NCBI RefSeq assembly: GCF_023370075.1
Contig: NZ_CP097149.1
Location: forward strand, 1,848,501 to 1,912,500
Length of the DNA stretch: 64,000 bases
Source of the DNA: Deinococcus sp. QL22
Lineage (GTDB): Bacteria > Deinococcota > Deinococci > Deinococcales > Deinococcaceae
Direction: 5' to 3'
The notes under the pieces are model-generated. The model made no database searches. It saw nothing but the letters and a program-made list of their open reading frames with translations, and was not told where the DNA came from. Shown here piece by piece: positions 32,194-40,598 of this stretch (position 1 is its first letter; the number at the start of each line of letters is the position of its first letter). Both the position numbers and the translations under genes were made by a program.

Positions 32194-34107
32194 TCATGCA
32201 GCGGCTCCGGTGCGGCGCGTGCCATACGTGTTCCAGATTCGGATGCCCTGCTTCACGGCCCAGATCGCCACGTATCCGGCCACCAGACCCACGCCGAGGC
32301 CAATAAAGCAGCGGGCGGCGCTGATCAGCAGGGGCGTGTGGAAGTGCGAAAACGTGTTGAGGATGCTGGCCTGACCGATCACGCCGCCCAGCAAAATCAG
32401 GGTGCTGAAGTAGCCCGGCAAGACCCCGCTGAGGCCCACCAGCGCCAACGGATGCCCGGCGAGTTCCTTGAAACGCGGGCGAACGATGGAATCTTGCAGG
32501 TTCTGGCGCACTTCTTTTTCGGCGTCGCTGACCCCCACCGAACTGGTATTGCCCCGGCGCAAAAACACCAGCGCAAACACGGCGATTCCGAGGCCCATCA
32601 CCACGATGTCGCCCAGTTTGATGGGTGCGTTGTAGATGTCCTGCGCGGTTTTGCGGATGTCCTGGCGCGGCAGGAAGCTTGCGCCCACCAGCACCAGCGG
32701 CAGCAACAACGTGAGGCCCACGCCCCGGAAGGGCTCCAGGCCGATCATGGAGTTGCCGTTGGCCCCCAACGCCGACACGAACAGTACGCCCGCCAGACTG
32801 AGGCCCGTAGCCAGGAACCAATCGGACACGCGCCGACGCCGCAGCACCAGCCCCAAAGAAGGGAATGTGACGGCGGCAATCAGAGCGAGGCCTTCCAGCG
32901 GCTTGATCCCGTCTGGGCCGAGGCTGTTGAGGCCGAATGCCAGGAGCGCCGTGAGTGCCGAGGCCAGCAGCCCCAGCCGCACCAGCGGGTAACTGAGGCC
33001 CAGGAGCAGCAGCGCCGCCAGTGGCCCCACCGCGCTCAGAACTTGCAGCAACGGGCTGGGTTCGTAGCGGGTAATGGTGGGATTTGCCAGCTTCACGCCC
33101 GCATCGCCCAGCAGTTTGGTGGTGCGGGCCAGGAACACCTCGGTTTCGCCGATGGTGGGAAAGGTTCGTAGGTATAGCAGGCGGTGGCCCCGTTCGCGGG
33201 CGGCGAGGGCAAATTTGCTGGCAGTCTCTTCGGGGAGCAGCAGGTTTTGCCACGCCGCACTGATGGAGAACATGCGGGCCGCGCCGTGCCGCTCGACCAG
33301 TTTGTCTAGCCCAAGCTGGGGCGTCGCCTCGATCAGGGTCGGAATCCGCTTGCCCAGGCGGTCATTGATTTCCTCCAACAGTTCCGGGCTGCGTGCGCCC
33401 ATGACCTCGCTGCTGGGAAAGGAGATGAACGGCACATCGGGCCAATCTGCGCCCGGTTCGCGCACGGCGTCGTCTGCGTAAGGGCGGTATACCAGCGTCA
33501 TGCCCTGCGCCCTCAGATCGTTGATGAGTGCGGTATTGGGCCCAGCGGGCAGGAAGCGCGGGTCGGTGGCCCACTCTACCCACTGGTTCCCGCCAATTTG
33601 CACCAACCGCGTAGGAATGGTGTAGCGGGCAGGCAGCGCCTCGGCCACACCGGGTTTGAGCGAGCGCAGGTAGGACTTCTGGGGCTGTGCGCCTTGACCG
33701 GGAAACTGCACCGCCAGATCGGAACCGTCCTGAAAATACACTTCGCCGCGCTGTTGCAGGCTGCCAATCGTGTCCTCGTACACGGCCACACCGTTCAGCC
33801 CCAGCGCCTTGTAGCGGTTCAGGAGTGCCTGCGGCTCCAGCCCGTACCGCTGCGCCTGAGACACCAGATTCGGATAATCCATGATGTAGGACGTGGTTTT
33901 TCCGGCCTGCTCGAAGGTGACGCGGCCGTAGGCCAGGATGAACGCCGGAATCAGCGACAGCAGAATCAGGCCCAGCAGCAGCGGCGCAAGCCTATGGCGG
34001 GTAGGCACGGGCAGCGTTTCCAGAGAGAGGGTCGCCTTAGGGGGAGCGGAGGGGCCGCCCGGTGATTCGGGCAGGGAAGAACGGGCGGCGGGATTCGGAT
34101 CAGTCAC
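32194..34107 (-). CDS. DUF5693-family polytopic membrane protein
   Basis: The 637-residue protein has one N-terminal membrane segment (about residues 40-62), a large extracytoplasmic domain (to about 330) and eight or nine C-terminal membrane helices. DUF5693 genes commonly lie directly upstream of csaB, as here, so it probably helps make, export or pyruvylate the same wall polymer; the exact step is unknown. The GTG at 34107 was chosen because TAGGAT lies seven bases before it, while the ATG at 34116 would overlap that -10. Confidence 0.8.
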   Translation of the reverse strand: MTDPNPAARSSLPESPGGPSAPPKATLSLETLPVPTRHRLAPLLLGLILLSLIPAFILAYGRVTFEQAGKTTSYIMDYPNLVSQAQRYGLEPQALLNRYKALGLNGVAVYEDTIGSLQQRGEVYFQDGSDLAVQFPGQGAQPQKSYLRSLKPGVAEALPARYTIPTRLVQIGGNQWVEWATDPRFLPAGPNTALINDLRAQGMTLVYRPYADDAVREPGADWPDVPFISFPSSEVMGARSPELLEEINDRLGKRIPTLIEATPQLGLDKLVERHGAARMFSISAAWQNLLLPEETASKFALAARERGHRLLYLRTFPTIGETEVFLARTTKLLGDAGVKLANPTITRYEPSPLLQVLSAVGPLAALLLLGLSYPLVRLGLLASALTALLAFGLNSLGPDGIKPLEGLALIAAVTFPSLGLVLRRRRVSDWFLATGLSLAGVLFVSALGANGNSMIGLEPFRGVGLTLLLPLVLVGASFLPRQDIRKTAQDIYNAPIKLGDIVVMGLGIAVFALVFLRRGNTSSVGVSDAEKEVRQNLQDSIVRPRFKELAGHPLALVGLSGVLPGYFSTLILLGGVIGQASILNTFSHFHTPLLISAARCFIGLGVGLVAGYVAIWAVKQGIRIWNTYGTRRTGAAA

Positions 34108-34231
34108 AGGGCACATCCTAAAGGGGAAAGCGGCAAGGGTTAAGGCAAGGCAGCAAAACGGGCCAGCTTACCTTCAGCCAGCCCGGTGAATCGTCCGCCT
34201 ATCGGATGAGAGGGTGAGTTCTGGCCGTTGC

Positions 34232-34854
<623 letters not shown>

Positions 34855-34858
<4 letters not shown>

Positions 34859-35889
34859 TTGCCGTGGCCCAGGCTGCCGATCAGGTCGATGCGGCGCTCG
34901 GCCATGCGGCGGGCCACGATATGCACGGGTTTGCCGTACTGCTCGGCCACCGCCGTAATCCGGTTGATGATCATGTACACGCGCTCGGCGGCCTGTTCGG
35001 GCGTGGTTCCCTGCGCGGCGGCAATCAGGCCAGCGGCATTGATGGCGTAATCGGGCATGTAGATAATTCCGGCTTCCTTCACGGCAGCTTCTCCGCGCCG
35101 GGTCAGGGGGTGATGCTCGCCGCCCGCGATGAGGCGGCACTGCAAGCGCGGCACATCGTCGGAACGGATGGAATGGCCGTAGGCGCAGGGGGCGAAAATA
35201 TCGCAGGGTGAATCCAGCAGTTGGTCGGCAGAAACGACCTGCACGCCGTCGAGTTGATCGGCCAGGGCTTCGGCCCGGTCTGCGCGTTGGTCGGCCACCG
35301 TCAGCCGAGCGCCCTCGCGGTGCAGGTGCCCGGCCAGCGTGCGGCCCACCGCGCCCACGCCCAAAATCGCCACCCGCACGCCGCGCATGCTCTCGCTGCC
35401 GAGGGCAAAGCGGGCGGCGGCCTTCATGCCCCGGTACACGCCGTACCCGGTGACGCTGCTGGTGTCGGTGTTCACGCCCAGGGTGGCGGGCGTTTCCTGC
35501 GCCACAAACGCAATATCGGCGGGCGATACGCCAATGTCTTCGGTGAGAACCACCCGCGATTCCAGCGGACGCACCTGCCGTCCCAGTGCCCGGAACAGAG
35601 CTTCGCGGGCGTGTGGGTCGTCTACGCCCGCTTCGGGCATCATCAGGACGCAAGCGCCGCCGCCGTAGTTCAGGCCCGCCAGCGCCGCCTTCAGGGTCAG
35701 GCTTTCGCTGAGGGCCAGTGCGCCGCGCACCGCCAACTGCTCATCCTGAGCGCCGAGCCTGACGCCCGCGATGGCTGGCCCCAACACGGTGGAATGAATA
35801 GCCAAAGCCGCCCGCAGGCCGCTGGGCGCGTGGTGCAGTAGGGTCAGGGCTTCGTGGCCCCGCGCCTGCATTTCTTCTAAGATCAACAT
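34855..35889 (-). CDS. Leucine/phenylalanine dehydrogenase-like protein lacking the catalytic lysine
   Basis: The 344-residue protein has the LeuDH fold: [56 protein letters not shown] and nucleotide-binding [12 protein letters not shown]. In LeuDH the loop is GGGK; here it reads GGGACVLMM, so the catalytic Lys is Ala, whereas the first Lys (TLKAA) is kept. It may therefore be inactive as a deaminating dehydrogenase or act as a regulator or with another chemistry. GGAG precedes the ATG. It is translationally coupled to udk. Confidence 0.8.
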
Positions 35890-36205
35890 AAGAACTGCTC
35901 CGACCTGTACGGCTCCAGACTGTGACGCTGCATGGGGACTCCTGACGCGCTTTGGCTGCGCGGTAATGCCAAGCAGGGTAGCACCGCGCCGCCGGGAAGC
36001 CGTGAAGTCCGACTCCCATCAGGCCAGTCAACTGACCCGAAATCGTCTCAAAACACGGGGTTCTCGCCTTAACCCAAGGCAGACACCCCCATTGCCCCCC
36101 GCGCACCCCGCCCTCTAGCACGAAAATTGCACGCGTTAGGCGGGTCTGTTCGCTAGAATGCCCCCTAAGAATGTCACTTACACTGCACGCCCAAGGGGGA
36201 AGTTG
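35890..36205. other. Long divergent intergenic region with structured leader candidates
   Basis: This 316-base gap separates the LeuDH-like gene and the E2-like gene. It contains GCGCGGT/ACCGCGC symmetry (35959-35989), AGGGTAGCACCGCG at 35975-35988 that is one mismatch from the T-box core, and plus-strand TAGAAT (36154) and TACACT (36179) as possible -10 elements before the AAGGGGGA ribosome site of the E2-like gene. No ORF is convincing. Confidence 0.4.
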
Positions 36206-37798
36206 ATGATGGATAGGATTGCTCCGCTCGCCAAGATTCTGGCAGAAGCAAACGGGATTGACTGGCAGAGGCTCAACGGCACGGGCGAGGGCGGGATGAT
36301 CGTGGAGCAGGACATCCTGAACTACCTGTCACGCGTCATGAGCGGTGAGGAAGAGCCGCCTGAAACCCCCGTGGACTTGCCGCCGCCCGACTGGGAAGGC
36401 GACCTTGCCAACAGCAACTTCGACATGGCCGCGCTGAGTGCAGCGGGCGTGGACGCCGACATCACGTCGTACATCGAGCAGGCCCGGCCCTCTGCCCCGC
36501 ACATTCCGGCGACTCCTGTGTCCACTTTTCAGGAAGACGCGATGGAATTTGAAATGGACGAGGGCGAGGACGACGGCGAAGACTTGCTGACCACCGAGCC
36601 GCCCGCGTTTGTGCCTGCCGCCCAGATCGAAGTGCCGGACGTCGCCGCAGCCGTGCCTGAGCCTGAGGTGCAGCACGCCGCTGCCGTGATCCCCGAACGG
36701 ATCGTGGTGCCGGAGCCTGCGTTGCCCGAACCTGTGCGATCTGAACCCGTGCAACCCGAACCCATTCAGATTCCTGCCGCCGCTGTGGTTCCGCCCGCTG
36801 CCGCCGCTGCCAACAAAGGCGGCCTGGGCGGATTGCTGTCGCGCCTGTACCAGAACCGCGCCGCGCCCCAAGACACGCCCGCTGCCCCTGCACCCAGCAT
36901 GGTCGGCCCCGCGTTTGCCACGCCCAAAGACGATGTGTCTATGCCAGCAGTGTCGATGCCAGAGGTGGCCGCGCCGAATATCACCGTGCCGGACATTGCC
37001 GCGCCGATGATTCCCGATATCGCTCTGCCTTCCTTGGCCGCCCCAGAAGTGGCCGCACCCGAACTGACCGCCGCCGACCTGAGCATCGAAGCCGAGCAGA
37101 ACACGCCCGACTTCAGCGCCCCACAGGTGGAGTTGCCTTCTGTCAGCGGGTCTGTCAGCGACGCCGTGCAGCCTTGGGCCAGCAAAGACGACGTGGTGCC
37201 GATGGCGGCTGCCGCAACCCCCGAAGTGCAGCCTGTGCCCACACCCGACCCGGTGGCCGCCGCGATGATCGGAGCCGTTGCCACGTCGGGCGCAGGCCTG
37301 AGCCAGAGCGTGACCGCGCCTGCTGCCCTGCCCCAGGGCGCCGTGTGGTTCGGAACTTACCTGCGCCGTGACGCACAGGTGGCCGCCGCAACCGATCTCC
37401 GCGAGCAACTGAGCGAAGCCCTCAGCCGCGACGTCCCGCTGGCCCTGTTGGTGGCCCGCGCCGCCCAGCAGCACGCCGCCATACTGGACTTGAGCGCCGT
37501 CGCCATTCAGGACCCAAGCGTGGGCCGCACCCGCAGCGCAAAACCCGGCAGCATCCGTGACGCCGTGACTGCCCTGGACACCGACCACGACGGCACGCCC
37601 GACCTGCTGATCGTGGACGCCGGACTGCTGGACTTGGACGACCTGCACTACCCGCACGCCCTGACACTCAGTGTGGGCCGCGTGCAGGGGGGCCGCGCCG
37701 CCCTGACCCTCAACGGCAACGTGGACACCGAACGCGCCGCCCGCTTCCTTGCCAGCGTGGCCCAAACGCTAGAGAAGCCTGTAATCTTGCTGGTCTGA
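36206..37798 (+). CDS. E3-binding-domain protein with a degenerate E2-like C-terminus
   Basis: The 530-residue protein begins with a peripheral-subunit-binding domain (about residues 4-42: IAPLAKILAEANGIDWQRLNGTGEGGMIVEQDILNYL). A Pro/Ala/Val-rich linker of about 320 residues with PxVAAPEI-like repeats follows. The last 155 residues end in LTLNGNVDTERAARFLASVAQTLEKPVILLV, which aligns with the E2 terminus LTLSxDHRVVDGxxAARFLxxLxxLLExPxLLL, but HRxxDG is lost. No lipoyl domain is seen. It probably binds E3 or another partner without acyltransferase activity. The ribosome site is AAGGGGGA; the ATG one codon later is also possible. Confidence 0.75.
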   Translation: MMDRIAPLAKILAEANGIDWQRLNGTGEGGMIVEQDILNYLSRVMSGEEEPPETPVDLPPPDWEGDLANSNFDMAALSAAGVDADITSYIEQARPSAPHIPATPVSTFQEDAMEFEMDEGEDDGEDLLTTEPPAFVPAAQIEVPDVAAAVPEPEVQHAAAVIPERIVVPEPALPEPVRSEPVQPEPIQIPAAAVVPPAAAAANKGGLGGLLSRLYQNRAAPQDTPAAPAPSMVGPAFATPKDDVSMPAVSMPEVAAPNITVPDIAAPMIPDIALPSLAAPEVAAPELTAADLSIEAEQNTPDFSAPQVELPSVSGSVSDAVQPWASKDDVVPMAAAATPEVQPVPTPDPVAAAMIGAVATSGAGLSQSVTAPAALPQGAVWFGTYLRRDAQVAAATDLREQLSEALSRDVPLALLVARAAQQHAAILDLSAVAIQDPSVGRTRSAKPGSIRDAVTALDTDHDGTPDLLIVDAGLLDLDDLHYPHALTLSVGRVQGGRAALTLNGNVDTERAARFLASVAQTLEKPVILLV

Positions 37799-37823
37799 GC
37801 GAGATAGAGCTTTAGAACGTGGA

Positions 37824-37863
37824 GCGTGGGAGGTGGATCGTGCTGATCCCCTCCCGCGTTTTT
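37824..37863 (+). terminator. Terminator after the E2-like gene
   Basis: GCGTGGGAGG (37824-37833) pairs with CCTCCCGCG (37849-37857) and is followed by five or six T residues. It begins with the GAACGTGGAGCGTGGGAGG motif shared with the repeat at 31121. Confidence 0.75.
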
Positions 37864-37915
37864 GGCTCTCTAGGAAAAAGACCAGATGGGATAGGCAGGC
37901 CGTAGGTTGTTGCCC

Positions 37916-37952
37916 TTGACCTTCTCAGACCCTCAGACTTTCGACCCTTAGA
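37916..37952. repeat. Dispersed repeat end
   Basis: TGACCTTCTCAGACCCTCAG and CGACCCTTAGAC are a right end of the GACCCTTAGACC family without an obvious left partner. Confidence 0.6.
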
Positions 37953-38004
37953 CGCCTTGCCTCACTTCTAGCTCTCCCCGCCCACACTTTGCCCCTCGCC
38001 GGGG

Positions 38005-38104
38005 TACACTGAATTACGGTGCTGTGCGCCGTGCTTTTTTTTGCCTTGCCGCAGCGTCGGCGTGGGAAAAAAGGGCAAGTCTGCGCGTGCGGCAGGAGGC
38101 TGAA
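38005..38104 (+). promoter_or_regulatory. purA promoter and structured leader
   Basis: TACACT (38005-38010) is a likely -10. Directly after it ACGGTGC-TGT-GCGCCGT (38016-38032) is a 7-bp hairpin followed by GC and eight T residues, an intrinsic-terminator shape. Further on, CTTGCC (38045-38050) can pair with GGCAAG (38074-38079), or TGCCGCA (38047-38053) with TGCGGCA (38088-38094), which abuts the GGAGG ribosome site. The two pairings exclude each other, suggesting attenuation or translational control. Confidence 0.45.
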
Positions 38105-39319
38105 ATGCCCGGAATCGCAATTATTGGTGCCCAGTGGGGAGACGAAGGCAAGGGAAAGATCACCGATTTCCTCGCTCCCCGCGCAACATTTATCGCCCGT
38201 TATCAGGGAGGCGCGAACGCGGGCCATACCGTAACCGCCAAGGGTCAGACCTTCAAGCTGAATCTGCTGCCCAGCGGCGTGCTGCACGAAGGCACGGTGT
38301 CGGTGCTGGGCGACGGCATGGTCATCGACCCTCAGAAGTTTATGGAGGAACGCCAGAATCTGCTGGATGCGGGCCTGAATCCCGACCTCAGAATCAGTGA
38401 CCGGGCGCATCTGGTGTTGCCTCACCACAAGTTTGTCGATGGACGCAAGGACTTCGTGGGCACGACTGGGCGCGGGATTGGCCCCGCCTACGCAGACCGG
38501 GCGCGGCGCGTGGGCATCCGCTTTGGCGACCTCGCTGACGACGGCGTGCTTCGTGAGCGCGTAGAACGGCTGCTGGAAGCCAAACCCAACAGCACCCGCG
38601 ACGCAGGTTGGACGAGCGTAGAAGTGGCCCTGGACGCCCTCGCACCCACCCGTGAAGCCCTGCTGCCCTTTGTGCAGGACACCGGCGGGCAACTACGTCA
38701 GGCCATCAAGGAGGGCCAGAACGTGCTGTTTGAAGGCGCTCAGGCCACCCTGCTCGACCTGAATTACGGCACGTATCCCTTCGTCACCAGCAGCCATCCC
38801 ACTGTGGGCGGCGTGCTGGTGGGCGCAGGCGTAAACCACAAGGCCATTCACCGTGTGTACGGCGTCGCCAAAGCCTTTAACACCCGCGTGGGTCACGGCC
38901 CGTTTCCCACCGAAGTGTTCGGGGATATGGAACTGCGGTTGCGCGGCGACGGCTCCAAGCCCTGGGATGAATTCGGCACCACCACAGGCCGCGCCCGCCG
39001 CGTGGGCTGGCTGGATCTGGAACTGCTGCGCTACGCCGTAGACGTGAACGGCCTGGACGGTCTGGTCATCAACAAGATGGACATTCTGGCGGGCCTGGAT
39101 ACCATTCCGGTGTGTACCCACTACGACGGGGACGGCCAGCCCGTCTACCGCCAGATGCCCGGTTGGGCCACCACCGACGGAGCCGACAGCCGCGATACCT
39201 TGCCCAAACAGGCGCAGGCGTATCTGGACTTGATCGAGGAAACGGTCAATTGCCCGGTGGTCATCTTCTCGTGTGGCCCCGCCCGCGAGCAGACCTATGG
39301 GGCGGTGGACTGGGTTTAA
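38105..39319 (+). CDS. purA: Adenylosuccinate synthetase
   Basis: PurA makes adenylosuccinate from IMP, GTP and aspartate, the first committed step to AMP. The 404-residue enzyme has IGAQWGDEGKGKITD (GTP loop with catalytic Asp), GGANAGHT (catalytic His), GTTGRGIGPAYADRARRVGIR, FEGAQATLLDLNYGTYPFVTSS and GTTTGRARRVGWLDL. It is shorter than the E. coli enzyme (432), as in some thermophiles. The ATG at 38105 follows GCAGGAGGCTGA, a strong ribosome site; upstream in-frame codons belong to the leader. Confidence 0.96.
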   Translation: MPGIAIIGAQWGDEGKGKITDFLAPRATFIARYQGGANAGHTVTAKGQTFKLNLLPSGVLHEGTVSVLGDGMVIDPQKFMEERQNLLDAGLNPDLRISDRAHLVLPHHKFVDGRKDFVGTTGRGIGPAYADRARRVGIRFGDLADDGVLRERVERLLEAKPNSTRDAGWTSVEVALDALAPTREALLPFVQDTGGQLRQAIKEGQNVLFEGAQATLLDLNYGTYPFVTSSHPTVGGVLVGAGVNHKAIHRVYGVAKAFNTRVGHGPFPTEVFGDMELRLRGDGSKPWDEFGTTTGRARRVGWLDLELLRYAVDVNGLDGLVINKMDILAGLDTIPVCTHYDGDGQPVYRQMPGWATTDGADSRDTLPKQAQAYLDLIEETVNCPVVIFSCGPAREQTYGAVDWV

Positions 39320-39350
39320 GTCGGGTGTGGGACGTGGGCAGGGTATTAAG

Positions 39351-39571
39351 GCGTCTAAGGAAGGATAATCGCTGCGCTCACTTCCCCTCTCTCCTCAAGG
39401 GTGAGGCAGGAACACAACGCTTTTAGCCTTTGCCTTTATCCCCCCTCGCCCCTTGTGGGACTCGTAGAGCTGCGGAGCAGAGAGGGGCGCTGAGCACCAG
39501 TGGGGTGAGGGGCAGTTCAACGACGTACCCACCTCAACACCTGAGCGCCTAGACCCCCTGGCTCTTAGACC
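39351..39571. repeat. Dispersed intergenic repeat, full-length composite copy
   Basis: Left end GCGTCTAAGGAAGGATAATC, internal CTCCTCAAGGGTGAGGC and TGTGGGACTCGTAGAGCTGC, right end GCGCCTAGACCCCCTGGCTC. About 220 bases; it fills most of the 450-base gap between purA and folE. The remaining sequence up to 39677 is C-rich and featureless. Confidence 0.75.
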
Positions 39572-39677
39572 ACGCCCCTTCTATCCCAGTCTCCACCGCC
39601 CACCCCTGCCCCCCGCCTGACTGCCCCCACCGCGCTGCCCCCAATTCCAACCTCCCGCCTGAAATCCATCAGACAAT

Positions 39678-39710
39678 TGCCGCGAGTGGCCTTGGCCTAC
39701 ACTCGCGGCA
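39678..39710. promoter_or_regulatory. Perfect 11-bp inverted repeat over the folE promoter
   Basis: TGCCGCGAGTG (39678-39688) and CACTCGCGGCA (39700-39710) are separated by 11 bases; TACACT (39698-39703), the likely folE -10, overlaps the right arm. The size and position suit a dimeric repressor operator; as RNA it could form only if transcription started upstream. The binding protein is unknown. Confidence 0.6.
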
Positions 39711-39767
39711 TTCAATTTGTCGGCCCTCCGCATTCCTCCTGGCGGAACGACACTGGAGCCGTGTACT

Positions 39768-40421
39768 TTGACCACCACCAAGCCCACTGACACTGATTTC
39801 GACCTTCTCGACTCCGGCCACAGCGACCCGGTGGCCGAGCATTCGGCGGCGGCCCGGCCAGACCTGAAGGTGCTGACTCACGATTGGCTTTCGGCCATTG
39901 GCGAAGACCCGGAGCGCGAAGGCCTGCTAAAAACGCCGGAGCGGGTTGCCAAAGCGTGGGGATTCCTGACCGGTGGCTACACTCAAACATTGGCCGACGT
40001 GACCAATGAAGCCGTCTTCGAGGCCGAAGGCAGCGAAATGGTCATCGTGAAGGACATCGAGTTCTATTCCATGTGTGAACACCATATGCTGCCGTTTTAT
40101 GGCCGCGCCCACATCGCCTACATCCCTGACGGCAAAATTCTGGGCCTCAGTAAGTTTGCCCGAATTGTGGACTTGTACGCCCGCCGCCTACAGGTGCAGG
40201 AACGCATAACGACCCAGATTGCCGACGCAGTGCTGGAACTGTTGGCTCCCAAAGGCGTGGCCGTGCTGATGGAAGGCGTCCACCTGTGCATGGCGATGCG
40301 CGGCGTGCAAAAGCAGAATTCCAGCACCACCACCTCGGCCATGCGCGGCCTGTTTAAAGATGACGCCCGCACCCGCGCCGAGTTTATGAGCGCCGTACAG
40401 GGCACGCTCCGCAGCCGCTGA
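39768..40421 (+). CDS. folE: GTP cyclohydrolase I
   Basis: FolE converts GTP to 7,8-dihydroneopterin triphosphate at the start of folate synthesis. The 217-residue protein has zinc ligands in [20 protein letters not shown] (Cys, His) and [11 protein letters not shown] (Cys), plus [19 protein letters not shown] and [23 protein letters not shown], so this is the zinc-dependent type. The TTG at 39768 was chosen because GGAG lies nine bases before it; TTG 39717 is an upstream alternative. The N-terminal 30 residues are family-variable. An inverted repeat covers its promoter. Confidence 0.93.
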   Translation: MTTTKPTDTDFDLLDSGHSDPVAEHSAAARPDLKVLTHDWLSAIGEDPEREGLLKTPERVAKAWGFLTGGYTQTLADVTNEAVFEAEGSEMVIVKDIEFYSMCEHHMLPFYGRAHIAYIPDGKILGLSKFARIVDLYARRLQVQERITTQIADAVLELLAPKGVAVLMEGVHLCMAMRGVQKQNSSTTTSAMRGLFKDDARTRAEFMSAVQGTLRSR

Positions 40422-40598
40422 ACAGTAGGATCGGCCCCAGCGCTGCCGTTGCGGAGTCGACCCCCAATTTCAGGAGGCGCCCTCTGCCCATCAGCGCGGC
40501 GAAAAAGTCATAGCATCTGCCCCCCTCGGCGGAGTATTCAGAGTGCAGAGTGGGAACTGATGTCGCTGGAACCAGAACGGTGAGGTGGGCTGGCGATC

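Noticed and set aside
36329..37765. 478-codon minus-strand ORF opposite the E2-like gene
   Set aside because: Its Gly/His/Arg-rich composition mirrors the Pro/Ala/Val linker on the other strand; no ribosome site or motif.
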